Assembly: GCA_021846285.1 (NCBI GenBank)
Contig: JAJZCB010000029.1
Coordinates: forward strand, 1 to 37,891
Direction: 5' to 3'
From: Bacillota bacterium
Lineage (GTDB): Bacteria; Bacillota; Bacilli; Alicyclobacillales; SLC66
Length of the DNA: 37,891 nucleotides
The position numbers and the translations under genes were made by a program. This document shows, piece after piece, positions 25,278 to 33,643 of the stretch. The notes below the pieces were generated by a model. It made no database searches, was not told where the DNA came from, and saw nothing but the letters and a program-made list of their open reading frames with translations. Numbering within the stretch: the first letter of the stretch is position 1; each line of letters begins with the position of its first letter.

Positions 25278-26747
25278 TCAGGCAGTCGTCGCCTTGAGCA
25301 TCTGCATGGGGGAGTTGATCACCCTTTCCTCCAACGTATACCGATCACAAACGGCCGCACCACACGCCGCCACTTGCGCCAACACATCCTCCCGCGCTTT
25401 CCACGGTATCCGGGCCAATTCCTCCTGACCCCATCCGACGCCCAAGAACATCTGATTGATCATCACGGGATCCCAGTACAACGCTCGACTGTTCACAGTA
25501 AGGAATTGCCTCTGCCCCAATCCCGCCTGTTCCCAGGCTCGCGCCATCTCCGTAGCGGAAATCAAAAAATCGTCCGGTTTCTCTCGGCGATCTTGCGTCG
25601 CCAACGCTAACAGCGGCGCGAACCACTCCTTGAAAAAGGGAATATCGAGAGACATCGGCAACGGATAAAAGCTCGCTACGATTCCACCCGGCTTCACCAC
25701 CCGACGCATCTCCGCCAATGCTTGCGGCAGATCCGTAAAGTGCAAAAAGGCGACACCCACAACGGCATCGAAGGTGCCATCCGGAAATGGCAACTGTTCC
25801 GCACCTGTTTGAACAAACTCGACCCAGTGCGTCCCTCTTTCCCGGCCCTTGGCCATCGCTTTGGCGAGCATGCCCCCGGCCGGTTCTGTCGCGACCAACC
25901 GTCCAGATGGGCCCACACGTTCCGCCAGTCCGCCGTCAAACGTGAACAGGCCGTCTCCGCATCCCAGTTCCAGTACCGTCATCCCCGGCTCTATCCCCGT
26001 CCATGCGCAGAACTCCTGGCGCTGCGAAACCCAGTCCGGCAATACGGCCTTGGCTAACTGCTCAAAATTAGGCAACAGATTGAAGTTTGACAGGTGAAGT
26101 TGCCGCACCCGATGGGCCAGATAGCCCGTCTCTGTAAGAAACTGCTCGGTCTCCCGAAAGGTGTCCATCCCTTTGGCGGTCAGCATGACCATCCGCTGCC
26201 CATCCACCACCTGCACCAGATAATTGCCGAGCAGCACTCCGATGGTCAATTCATCACTGAGGGAATAATCCACCCACGGTCGATGCCAGTGTCCAAGAAC
26301 AAAGATCCGTTCGGACATGTGACCATAATGCGCCAGCGCCTGGTGATTCTCATATTGGGTCGCCAAGCCATACAGTTGCACCAAAGTCGCGAGATCATAA
26401 TCGCGGCAAAACTGCTGAACCAGCGCGATGGCCCGTTGCGCCAGTTCTTCAGTCACCTCCGCTTGCCCCATCTCGCCGTGCGCGAGCCACACCGCCGTTG
26501 AGGCGCATATTTCATACAATGCTGTTCTGGATAGACGGGGCATTACGGGGAGTTCTCCAAAAGCCTTGGTTTGCATCTCTTCCGTCCAGTCCGAATCGGT
26601 ATAGTCTTGCGCCGCTTCATCGATGAGAAAGAAGATCTGCTCATCAAACCGTCGATTCTCATCGATGCCCGTCAACCAAGGGCTGATCACCAACCCGCGC
26701 TGGAGAAAATCGAGCATGATCGGTTGCCATTCCGCCAGTGTCATCAT
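25278..26747 (-). CDS. Class I SAM-dependent methyltransferase with N-terminal extra domain
   Basis: About 489 residues. The C-terminal half is a Rossmann methyltransferase of the UbiE/Methyltransf_11 type: VLELGCGDGLFTFDGGLA (motif I), VATEPAGGMLAKA, FVQTGAEQLPFPDGTFDAVVGVAFLHFTD (motifs II-III) and EMRRVVKPGGIV. The N-terminal ~230 residues are helical and include a winged-helix-like block (DYSLSDELTIGVLLGNYLVQVVDGQRMVMLTAKGMDTF). I do not recognise that domain. The ATG at 26745-26747 has GGGAGGGG; a longer form from 26792 has only a poor site. The right end of an IS607 element ends about 60 bases upstream, so its original promoter may have been displaced. Confidence 0.85.
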   Translation of the reverse strand: MMTLAEWQPIMLDFLQRGLVISPWLTGIDENRRFDEQIFFLIDEAAQDYTDSDWTEEMQTKAFGELPVMPRLSRTALYEICASTAVWLAHGEMGQAEVTEELAQRAIALVQQFCRDYDLATLVQLYGLATQYENHQALAHYGHMSERIFVLGHWHRPWVDYSLSDELTIGVLLGNYLVQVVDGQRMVMLTAKGMDTFRETEQFLTETGYLAHRVRQLHLSNFNLLPNFEQLAKAVLPDWVSQRQEFCAWTGIEPGMTVLELGCGDGLFTFDGGLAERVGPSGRLVATEPAGGMLAKAMAKGRERGTHWVEFVQTGAEQLPFPDGTFDAVVGVAFLHFTDLPQALAEMRRVVKPGGIVASFYPLPMSLDIPFFKEWFAPLLALATQDRREKPDDFLISATEMARAWEQAGLGQRQFLTVNSRALYWDPVMINQMFLGVGWGQEELARIPWKAREDVLAQVAACGAAVCDRYTLEERVINSPMQMLKATTA

Positions 26748-26809
26748 CCGAAAATTCCCCTCCCGATGAACCGTTTTATCAAACAGCGACATGTTCCAAA
26801 TTGATTATT

Positions 26810-26871
26810 CTGCTATCCAAAATGTACGCAAAAGTGCGCAGCATTCTGTTCCTGCCCCGAAGCCCCTTGAA
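26810..26871 (-). repeat. IS607 element right end (copy 1), likely omega-RNA 3' region
   Basis: Sixty-two bases matching 30224-30285 at 57 positions. It covers the last codons of tnpB, including its TAG, and ends GGATAGCAG. In TnpB systems the guide RNA scaffold comes from this end and the guide is the flanking DNA, here AATAATCAATTTGGAACATG (26790-26809, reverse strand). Confidence 0.65.
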
Positions 26872-28156
26872 GGCCCGCTTCGTATCTGACAGGCGTGACT
26901 TTCCCGCCATTTGCCGGTCTTGCTCTGACACCGGCGCCTGTATCCGACGTTGCCGTCTGATTCGCCACGGGTAGCGCAGATGGTTCATTGGCAAAGCCAA
27001 TCGAACAGGTTGCGAGCCTCTTGAGATTCTGCGCCGCATTCACGTCACGATCATGATTCGTGCCGCACTGCGGGCAGTTCCACTCGCGAATGGACAACGG
27101 AAGCTCCGGCAGGATGTACCCACAGCATGAGCACCGTTTGGAGGATGGGAAAAAGCGATCGGCCATCACCACTGTCGTGCCGTATAACACGGATTTGTAC
27201 TCCAATTGCCGACGTATCTCGCCGAATCCGACATCGGATAGGGCCAGCGCCAATCGGTGATTCTTGATCATTCCTTGCACGCACAGGTCCTCGATGCCGA
27301 TGGCTTGGTTTTTGCGCACCAGCCGTGTTGTCAACTTGTGCGTGAAGTCGGAACGGATATTCGCGATGCGGGCGTGGAGTCTTGCCAAGGCCGCCGCATC
27401 TTGTCGCCGGTTGTTTGATACGGACAGTTTTGCGCCTTTGGGAATTTCGCCTTCTATCTTTGCCTTTCGCTTTGCCGCTTCCAGCTTCCGACTCAGTCGT
27501 CGTTGCCGAATTCTAAAGCGACGCAGCGCTTTCTTCAGTGGCCTGGGGGAGTCGATCCCTTCGCCCGTAGAGAGAACCACGGCGGTCTTCACGCCGAGAT
27601 CTACACCCTCCACATGATGTGAAATCCGCTTTCTCTTCGCCGCTCCCTTCGGTACATCCACCTGAATCGACACAAACCACCGATCGGCTGTCCGCGACAC
27701 CGTCGCACTCAGAATCTTCCCCGTAAATCGCAGCGATTCCGTCATGTCCACCCAACCGATTTTGGGTAACTGGATGCGTGCTCCCTTCACGACAAACTTG
27801 TCATTGGCCACATAGAACGAATCCAGGCACTGGCCTTTCTTCTTGAACTGAGGCTTGTGCACGTTCTTGCCCGCCAACATGTCCGAGAAGAACTGCTTGG
27901 CCGTTTTGCCGAGGTTGGCGAAGGGCTGCGCATGGGCGTCTCGATGCACCCCTTTCATCCATGGAAAGGCTTCATACTTGATCGCGTTGAACCGCTTCTT
28001 CAATTGCGACCATGTGGGCGCATGACCCGCCTCGAAGTCCTCTGTCCAATGCGCCACCGCCCAATTCCGTGTGAACCTGGCGCATCCGGCCGCCTGACGA
28101 AAATACGCCTCCTGCGGAGCGGTCGGACGAAGCTGGATCTTGTGCGCCAGTTCCAT
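26813..28156 (-). CDS. tnpB: RNA-guided endonuclease TnpB (IS607/IS605 OrfB family)
   Basis: 447 residues. The RuvC-like nuclease residues are all present: Asp186 in VEGVDLGVKT, Glu289 in AIGIEDL and the HDRDVNAAQN motif (Asp369/Asp371). The zinc ribbon has Cys342, Cys345, Cys361 and Cys364. The N-terminal helix-turn-helix-like segment (PTAPQEAYFRQAAGCARFTRNWAVAHW) is typical. TnpB is a DNA nuclease guided by an RNA from the element's own right end and helps keep the element in place. AGGAGG lies 8 bases before the ATG. The last 70 residues form an extended tail whose coding sequence doubles as the element's right end. Confidence 0.95.
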   Translation of the reverse strand: MELAHKIQLRPTAPQEAYFRQAAGCARFTRNWAVAHWTEDFEAGHAPTWSQLKKRFNAIKYEAFPWMKGVHRDAHAQPFANLGKTAKQFFSDMLAGKNVHKPQFKKKGQCLDSFYVANDKFVVKGARIQLPKIGWVDMTESLRFTGKILSATVSRTADRWFVSIQVDVPKGAAKRKRISHHVEGVDLGVKTAVVLSTGEGIDSPRPLKKALRRFRIRQRRLSRKLEAAKRKAKIEGEIPKGAKLSVSNNRRQDAAALARLHARIANIRSDFTHKLTTRLVRKNQAIGIEDLCVQGMIKNHRLALALSDVGFGEIRRQLEYKSVLYGTTVVMADRFFPSSKRCSCCGYILPELPLSIREWNCPQCGTNHDRDVNAAQNLKRLATCSIGFANEPSALPVANQTATSDTGAGVRARPANGGKVTPVRYEAGLQGASGQEQNAAHFCVHFG

Positions 28157-28229
28157 TCACCGCATCCTCCTTTTGTGCTTCATCGAGCTTGTTTCAGATC
28201 GGGATGCTTGTGAAAAGGGTCTTGATATC

Positions 28230-28258
28230 AGTATATCGAACATGAGTTCTGATTACAA
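28230..28258 (-). promoter_or_regulatory. Predicted promoter of tnpB
   Basis: Reverse strand TTGTAA (28253-28258), 17-base spacer, TATACT (28230-28235), between the tnpA remnant and tnpB. It would give tnpB its own transcript with a leader of about 65 bases. Confidence 0.5.
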
Positions 28259-28282
28259 TACCAAGCTGTGCGAAAGAGATAG

Positions 28283-28501
28283 TCACAGGGCGTCATGTCC
28301 AAACCACCCGAAGCCAAGGCGCGTGAGCCGATCCTTCCCGCGACGCTGGTTCTGCGAATCGAGCCTTTGCGCCGCGCTGGATATACGACAATAGGCGAGC
28401 TGTCTGGTTGCAATCTCGGACGCGTCGTCCTCTTGATCCCGCCGTTGCATCGTCTTGACCGCCACGTCCAGCATCTTTGCTGCCCTGCTCATGCCAAACA
28501 C
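28283..28501 (-). pseudogene. tnpA: IS607 TnpA serine recombinase, internally deleted
   Basis: Seventy-two residues that join three pieces of an IS607 transposase. The MerR-like helix-turn-helix start is MSRAAKMLDVAVKTMQRRDQE. The resolvase strand follows as RQLAYCRISSAAQRLDSQNQR, with the catalytic Ser in RISS. The later GKDRLTRLGFGWF corresponds to HKDRLVRFGFEWF. A normal TnpA has about 200 residues: the segments between the helix-turn-helix and the resolvase strand, and between QNQR and KDRL, are missing, and the protein ends just after. The reading frame survives the deletions, but the protein cannot be an active recombinase. Confidence 0.8.
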
Positions 28502-28741
28502 TATGATGCATCATTGGGTATCTATTTTATGACCGGGGTCTAGCTCCATCAAATCCAACTATCCTCTTTCGCCATTGATCCAAGTCACTGATTGAAGTCT
28601 CACACTTCGAACACCCGCAACCGCTGCTCTTCCGTACGATTCCGCTGCCATCATGGGGTGCCACGTGGTGTTTGTCTCGAACTAATTTCCTCCTGCTTTC
28701 GTAATATGTCCTATCGCACAATACGAAGGGAGGTTAGACTC

Positions 28742-28939
28742 ATGGCTGCTCCTTTGCCATCGCCAACGCTGATCAACCACGTTGTGTTTTTCTTGTTGAA
28801 GTCGGGGGTCACAGTCACTGGCCGGTTATGTGCCATTCATCCTACACTGGGAACGATAACGGTCAGAACCTTGACGGGTAAGAAATCATACGCTTTAGCC
28901 AACATCGTTGGAAAAGTGAAGAGATTCCCAGCGTGCTGA
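28742..28939 (+). CDS. Hypothetical small protein, 65 aa, beta-rich
   Basis: MAAPLPSPTLINHVVFFLLKSGVTVTGRLCAIHPTLGTITVRTLTGKKSYALANIVGKVKRFPAC in outline: a hydrophobic start then alternating short strands, resembling a small SH3/Sm-like barrel, though I cannot assign a family. The ATG at 28742 has GGGAGG at 8 bases, which outweighs a longer frame from 28592 without such a site. A strong terminator at 29064-29104 follows, so it is a single-gene transcript. The 28502-28741 stretch upstream holds the outer end of the IS element and nothing else I can name. Confidence 0.6.
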   Translation: MAAPLPSPTLINHVVFFLLKSGVTVTGRLCAIHPTLGTITVRTLTGKKSYALANIVGKVKRFPAC

Positions 28940-29063
28940 CCCACAGACGCGGCACTCACAGACCTGTGGATATGGCAACAGCATCCGGGTTCAGACGAAT
29001 TTTGCTTGAAAAGCCTGCGTCATGGATTTAATTGGCGCAAAGTTCCACAAACTCCACGGTGAT

Positions 29064-29104
29064 CAACAAACGGTGACGGTTACTAATACCGTCACTTTTT
29101 GTTG
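29064..29104. terminator. Bidirectional rho-independent terminator
   Basis: GGTGACGGT (29072-29080), loop TACTAAT, ACCGTCACT (29088-29096), with an outer CAACAAA/TTTTGTTG extension. A T-run follows on the + strand and AACAAA precedes, so it can end both the 65-residue gene (+) and the Fic gene (-). Confidence 0.85.
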
Positions 29105-29156
29105 AGTATCGCTGCAAAAGGCGCATATCGCCATTAGGAGACGCCCCTCATCTCGT

Positions 29157-29882
29157 TCATACCAACTGCAAGTTGAAATCAAGTGTACGATCTACCAGTG
29201 TCGCAACCAGCGACACAAACGCCGACACGTCTCCAGTTGTATGTGAGCGGTCCAGGGCCGAATAGTATTCGGCCCTGCTCTCTTTCTCAATCACAATGGG
29301 AGGGTAACCACTCTTCATTAACTCAAAATTAAGCAACAGACGCGCCGTCCTGCCATTGCCGTCGATGAAGGGATGAATGTTCACGAAATCGCTGTGCAGA
29401 GCCGCTGCTCGTTCAATCGGATGCCGCTTCAGTCCATCCGTCTCATACCACTTTACGAATCGCTCCATCTCACTCTCAACATGCAAGGCATCAGGCGGGA
29501 TATGCTGCGCACCGCTGATTACAATGTTTTCCTTGCGATATATACCAGCGTGGTCATCGTCAATACCTCTCAGAATCAGACGGTGAATACTTCTTATTTG
29601 CCACTCCGACAACCGCGCCTCCTTTTGAACGATCTCCAGAACGTACAGGATCGCTTCCCTGTGATTGATCGCTTCCAGGTGTTCTTTGATCGTCTTCCCG
29701 CCAACGGTAATGCCCTCAAGGGCAACCTTGGTTTCGGACAACGTTAACGTATTGCCCTCAATCGCGTTGGAGTGATACGTCCAGTTAACGATGAGATGCT
29801 CCTCAAGACTGCGCAGAGTGTGGACAGGCAAGGGCCTCTTTTGATCGAGCAGTTTTTTCTTCTCGTCTATACTCTCAAACAT
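29157..29882 (-). CDS. Fic family protein (AMP transferase)
   Basis: 241 residues. The Fic motif HPFIDGNGRTAR (about residues 170-181) is complete, including the catalytic His and the anion-binding GNGR. An N-terminal inhibitory helix motif, SNAIEGN (about 38-44), matches S/T-x-x-x-E-G/N of class II Fic proteins, whose Glu blocks ATP until relieved. Fic enzymes transfer AMP, or sometimes other nucleotides, to hydroxyl groups of target proteins. The ATG at 29880-29882 has GGAG 10 bases before. No antitoxin gene is needed because the inhibitory helix is built in. The target is unknown. It stands alone between a terminator and an S41 remnant. Confidence 0.92.
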   Translation of the reverse strand: MFESIDEKKKLLDQKRPLPVHTLRSLEEHLIVNWTYHSNAIEGNTLTLSETKVALEGITVGGKTIKEHLEAINHREAILYVLEIVQKEARLSEWQIRSIHRLILRGIDDDHAGIYRKENIVISGAQHIPPDALHVESEMERFVKWYETDGLKRHPIERAAALHSDFVNIHPFIDGNGRTARLLLNFELMKSGYPPIVIEKESRAEYYSALDRSHTTGDVSAFVSLVATLVDRTLDFNLQLV

Positions 29883-29950
29883 CAAGCAACCACTCCGACG
29901 ATCTCATTTATTTACAGATAGTATACTACAGCTTCGTTGCCCTGTGGTGA

Positions 29951-30223
29951 GCCGAATTGCAAACCAGAATCGCAGGTATACCCCGCTCTTTCTGCGCCGA
30001 GAACATCTGCCTCGCAATTGTCGTCGACCATTCATACGAACAACTGATCCTCGGTGATGCGATCATGTCGATCAATGGATTGACGAAGGACAAGTTGCCT
30101 ATATACGTATGCCGGGATTTGACCAGCCCGCCTATGCGGAGCGGAGTCGATTTCGTCAAACAGTTCCCATCCGCAAAATCCATCATCATGGACATTCGCA
30201 GAAATGGTGGTGGGGCTTCGCCA
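29951..30223 (+). pseudogene. S41-type peptidase fragment cut by an IS end
   Basis: The + frame, open right after a TGA at 29948-29950, reads ...EQLILGDAIMSINGL (a PDZ-like GDxIxxING motif) and FVKQFPSAKSIIMDIRRNGGG, the strand and DxRxNGGG loop that precede the catalytic region of S41 (tail-specific/IRBP-type) peptidases. Immediately after NGGG the sequence changes to the right end of an IS607 element at 30224, and no catalytic Ser/Lys region follows. The start of the gene is missing too. The 50 residues between the two motifs are fewer than usual, so internal loss may also have occurred. Confidence 0.65.
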
Positions 30224-30285
30224 TTCAAGAGGCTTCGGGGCAGGAACAGAATGATGTGCACTCTTGCGTGCATTTTGGATAGCAG
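30224..30285 (+). mobile_element. Solo IS607 right-end remnant (copy 2)
   Basis: Matches 26810-26871 (reverse complement) at 57 of 62 bases and encodes the same TnpB tail (ASGQEQN ... CVHFG, stop). The rest of tnpB is absent. The junction with the S41 fragment is direct. The bases after the end (GGTGACAACGGTTTCTCTTG) differ from those of copy 1, as expected for an independent insertion. Confidence 0.8.
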
Positions 30286-30539
30286 GGTGACAACGGTTTC
30301 TCTTGGCCGACGCGGTCTCTGTAACAGCAAATACCGTTTCTGCCGCAGGGAACTCCAGCAACATGAGCTTGAACCCTTTGAGCAATTTAAGAAATTTTAA
30401 TAAATGGAAATTCGTCAGCTTGACATGATACATTATGGTTGCGGTTGGTTTGTGATTACACTTGGCGCCTGCGCCGCCGCAAGCTCTTGCACCTGAAGGC
30501 CATGTTTTTTGAAGATTCGTCAGGAAGAGGAGAGTGGCG
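30286..30539. other. Non-coding or decayed interval after the IS remnant
   Basis: No gene can be supported. On the reverse strand a short frame from about 30430 (MYHVKLTNFHLLKFLKLLKGF, then ETVFAVTETASAKRN) runs into the IS end, but it has no ribosome binding site. The + strand holds the ribosome binding site of the next gene at 30524-30533. Confidence 0.3.
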
Positions 30540-31379
30540 ATGGATTTGACGCGTTTTCTGAAGGGGAAAGGGCTTCTGCATAAAGTGTGGATTACCGTTC
30601 CGGCTGTCTGTCTGATGCTGGTCGGAACGGTTTCCGGCACACACGCTCAGGCGAAATCCCCAGCATCCTTTCTCGAATCCTTTACTTTTGCTGGCGTACC
30701 AAAAGGATATCGCCTCACGCACATCGCGTGGGAGACGACGCCTTCCAACGGATCGATGAACACGACGTTTCCTCAAGGCATCCCTATCGTAAGCCCTGCC
30801 GCTGCAAGAAAGGGAGTCTATATAGGTCCGCTCGTGGCGCCGGGTGGGAAGCTGTGGTATCTCGGCGAGACGCTTGGCGCAGGGGGACAAGTGGTTTGGG
30901 AATTTACGGGCCTGGATGGCGCAGAACTTTGCGCCACGAGTCTGCCACTGAACGTTCCGCACACCGGTTCCTGGCATTTGGTGCGCATCCCCATGCTCCT
31001 GGGGGCTAAACACAGGATCACCTTGGCCCACTACCACTGGTTTCACAGTAAGGACGGTCGCTGGACGATGCAAGCGCCCAAGATCATCGCCTCATCGACG
31101 CCTAATCAGACGGGATATTCGATTGCGTTTTCCTATTTGCCGCTCGACTGGCAATTGCAAGCGTTCCGATACGTCTCAGGCCGTCGCGTGCTCGGGGCCT
31201 CTGTTGCGCAGGCTGTTGGCCAAAGAGCCTCAAGCCCCTTTTTCTCGGAGTCGTCCTTGGGATGGTCGTTCTCGTATCCGACACTAGCCGCCTCATGGAA
31301 AGGACGTCTGGAGGCCGCTTTTTCGGACGGACACGGACATCTGACCTGGCTCGGTATGCCGTTGACACTACGGGGCTAA
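30540..31379 (+). CDS. Predicted secreted protein, unknown function
   Basis: 279 residues. A signal peptide (about 1-36: basic start, hydrophobic VWITVPAVCLMLVGTVSG, then THAQA as an AxA-type cleavage site) marks it as exported. The mature part is rich in Trp, Gly, Ser and beta-strand patterns (GKLWYLGETLGAGGQVVWEFTG, LDWQLQAFRYVSGRRVLG, LGWSFSYPTLAASW). No catalytic motif is recognised. AGGAG lies about 8 bases before the ATG at 30540, which is favoured over an in-frame GTG at 30534. It could be a cell-envelope or spore-associated protein; this is a guess. Confidence 0.7.
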   Translation: MDLTRFLKGKGLLHKVWITVPAVCLMLVGTVSGTHAQAKSPASFLESFTFAGVPKGYRLTHIAWETTPSNGSMNTTFPQGIPIVSPAAARKGVYIGPLVAPGGKLWYLGETLGAGGQVVWEFTGLDGAELCATSLPLNVPHTGSWHLVRIPMLLGAKHRITLAHYHWFHSKDGRWTMQAPKIIASSTPNQTGYSIAFSYLPLDWQLQAFRYVSGRRVLGASVAQAVGQRASSPFFSESSLGWSFSYPTLAASWKGRLEAAFSDGHGHLTWLGMPLTLRG

Positions 31380-31381
31380 CC

Positions 31382-31412
31382 ACGGTCACCTCGATTTTGA
31401 CGAGATGACCGT
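31382..31412. repeat. Inverted repeat after the secreted protein gene
   Basis: ACGGTCACCTCG (31382-31393), 7-base spacer, CGAGATGACCGT (31401-31412): 12-base arms with one mismatch, starting 2 bases after the stop. No T-run follows on either strand, so it is a hairpin but not a standard terminator. Confidence 0.6.
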
Positions 31413-31574
31413 CACGAGTTCTGGCTTTTGCCATGAGTGTGATGGTCTACTCGTTTTTGCCTTTTCACCTTTCACCCTAACCAGGCAGGACGGAAATCGG
31501 ACTCGGGAGAAGATCTCGTGGTCAGTATCCAGGCGTAGGGTCAACATCCGAGCATGTTCGCGTTGTCCGCCCAT

Positions 31575-33521
31575 TCACCGAGTGCTGCGGTTCTGTTCGA
31601 TCTCCTCGACACGCACGCTGAGATACGTCCAGCGTTCCAGCAGCTCATTCAGCCGGGCTTCGACAGCCTGCTGATCAGCGAAGAGCGCCTGCACTCGCTC
31701 GTAGTCGCCCCCCGCACGCTCCATCTGCTCGGCGATCTCCCGTCGCGACTGTTCTGCCTCCGCGATTCGATCCTCTATCTCCTCGTATTCCTTTTGCTCC
31801 TTGAATGTAAGCTTGAGAGGCGTTCGCTTCTGCGATGGCGCGCCGCGCTCCTCAACGCCCTGCTCCCGCTGCGCGAAGGAGCGCGGCTCACGGGGTTCAC
31901 CTTGAGACGAAGGGGCCGTCGATGCTGTCGCGGATTGGATTGAGTAATCGGAGAAGTTCCCCAAGAACCGCGCTATGACCCCCTCGCCTTCAAACGCAAA
32001 CACATTCTCCACGACGCGATCCAAAAAATAGCGATCATGTGAGACCACAATCACAGCACCCGGAAAGTCATCAAGATACGATTCGAGCACCGAAAGGGTG
32101 GGGATGTCCAAGTCATTGGTCAATTCATCCAGCAAGAGAACATTCGGCGCGGACATCAGCATGCGCAGGAGCGCCAGCCGACGTTTCTCGCCGCCTGACA
32201 ATCTGCCAATCGGCGTCCACTGCACGGACCCGGGGAAGAGAAACCGCTCCAGCATCTGCGCCGCAGAAATGCTCTGTCCGTCGGCGGTTTCCACATAGTG
32301 AGCCTTTTCCCGAATGTACTCGATGACGCGCTGGTTCCCGCCCAGTTCTTCGTGGTCTTGCGAAAAATAACCGATCTTCACGGTGGCGCCAATCACGACC
32401 GACCCGCGATCCGGCGTTTCAATTCCGGCCAACAGCTTGAGCAGCGTCGACTTGCCACTCCCGTTAGGTCCGACGACTCCGATGCGGTCGCGCCTTTTCA
32501 CGAGGTAACTGAAGTCACGAATGAGTACGCGCTCCCCGTACGCTTTGGTCACATTCTCCAGTTCGATGACGGTGTTGCCCAACCGCGACGCTGCGGCCGA
32601 CCACTCCAACACCCCGCTTTCGGCAACCGGCGTCTGTTCGAGGATGTCGTAGTACCTGTCTGTCCGCGCCTTCTGTTTGGTTCCACGCGCTTTGGGACCG
32701 CGTTTGATCCATTCAACCTCATTGCGCAAGAAATTCTGGCGCTTTTCTTCGGAGGCCCTTTCCTGTGCCTCGCGCGCCAGTTTACCCTCCAGAAACGCCT
32801 GGTAATTTCCCGGATATTGATACAGCCTGCCGCGATCCAGTTCGAAGATGCGATTGACCACCCTGTCCAAAAAATAGCGGTCATGCGTGACCATGAAGAG
32901 CGCGCCCTTGCGCTTTTGCAGAAGCGTCTCCAACCAAAGCACGGTCTCATCGTCAATATGGTTTGTCGGTTCATCCAGGATCAACAAGTCCGACGGTTGA
33001 ATCAGCGCCCGCGCCAGGGCAATTCGCTTTCGTTGCCCACCCGACAAGGCCCCGACGGTCGCCTGAAAGTCCGTGATGCCGAGTCTCGTCAAGATCCCCT
33101 TGGCTTCGTGCTCAAGTTGCCACCCGTCCATGGCCTCCAGTTGCGACTGCAAACGGAGGAGTCTCGCCTGCTGTTCGTCCGCCAGCGGCGACTGCGACGA
33201 AACTTCCAGCATATCCTCATACTGCCGGAGCACACGCATAACAGGCGCGTCGCCGTAGAAAACCTGATCCAGGACCGTGGCCGTTTGGTCGAAGACCGGT
33301 TCCTGCGGCAAGTACTGGACGTTCACGCTCCCGCCCAATGTAACCGTGCCCGCCTCCGCCCACTCCACGCCCGCGACCAGTTTGAGCAAGGTCGACTTGC
33401 CGGCCCCATTCACGCCAATCAGACCGATCCGGTCTCCCTCATCCATTCCAAAGGAAACGCTGTCCAGCAGCACCTTGTCACCGTAGCTTTTGCAGAGTTT
33501 ATCAGCAGAAAGAATGCTCAT
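31575..33521 (-). CDS. uup: ABC-F family ATPase, Uup/YfmR type
   Basis: 648 residues with two ABC domains and no membrane part. Domain 1 has GVNGAGKST (residues 36-44), LSGGQRKRIALARAL and LLILDEPTNHIDD. Domain 2 has GPNGSGKST, LSGGEKRRLALLRML and LLLDELTNDLD, where the usual Pro after DE is Leu. The linker WIKRGPKARGTKQKARTDRYYDIL is the Uup hallmark, and a C-terminal coiled coil (about 570-640) is present. Uup/YfmR proteins bind the ribosome and rescue stalled translation; related ABC-F proteins protect from antibiotics. The ATG at 33521 has only a weak ribosome binding site. The ~420 bases upstream hold a structured element but no gene. Confidence 0.93.
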   Translation of the reverse strand: MSILSADKLCKSYGDKVLLDSVSFGMDEGDRIGLIGVNGAGKSTLLKLVAGVEWAEAGTVTLGGSVNVQYLPQEPVFDQTATVLDQVFYGDAPVMRVLRQYEDMLEVSSQSPLADEQQARLLRLQSQLEAMDGWQLEHEAKGILTRLGITDFQATVGALSGGQRKRIALARALIQPSDLLILDEPTNHIDDETVLWLETLLQKRKGALFMVTHDRYFLDRVVNRIFELDRGRLYQYPGNYQAFLEGKLAREAQERASEEKRQNFLRNEVEWIKRGPKARGTKQKARTDRYYDILEQTPVAESGVLEWSAAASRLGNTVIELENVTKAYGERVLIRDFSYLVKRRDRIGVVGPNGSGKSTLLKLLAGIETPDRGSVVIGATVKIGYFSQDHEELGGNQRVIEYIREKAHYVETADGQSISAAQMLERFLFPGSVQWTPIGRLSGGEKRRLALLRMLMSAPNVLLLDELTNDLDIPTLSVLESYLDDFPGAVIVVSHDRYFLDRVVENVFAFEGEGVIARFLGNFSDYSIQSATASTAPSSQGEPREPRSFAQREQGVEERGAPSQKRTPLKLTFKEQKEYEEIEDRIAEAEQSRREIAEQMERAGGDYERVQALFADQQAVEARLNELLERWTYLSVRVEEIEQNRSTR

Positions 33522-33643
33522 GGACTCGCGCCCGGCGGTTTCCGCAGTATCGGCTCAGCAAAGCGCCGCGCTCCATTTGTCCTCGAAACTGGGCGTGGCG
33601 AACGAGATTTTTCTAGTGACAGTGCTGGATGTTCCTTACTGCC

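Larger units (their letters stand above)
26810..28514 (-). mobile_element. IS607-type element: decayed tnpA plus intact tnpB
   Basis: The unit contains a serine-recombinase TnpA remnant (28283-28501) followed by tnpB (26813-28156), the IS607 gene order. The right end is fixed at 26810 because a second copy of the last 62 bases (30224-30285) agrees up to exactly this point and then diverges. The left end is not defined by comparison; 28514 marks the first start codon of the tnpA remnant. No terminal inverted repeats are visible, as expected for IS607. Without a working TnpA it can move only with help from another copy. Confidence 0.75.

Noticed and set aside
28527-28721. A 64-codon reverse frame with several Cys
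   Set aside because: No ribosome binding site or family; it overlaps the leader of the 65-residue + strand gene.
31382-31412. Terminator for the secreted protein gene
   Set aside because: The hairpin is good, but no T-run follows on either strand, so it is listed only as an inverted repeat.
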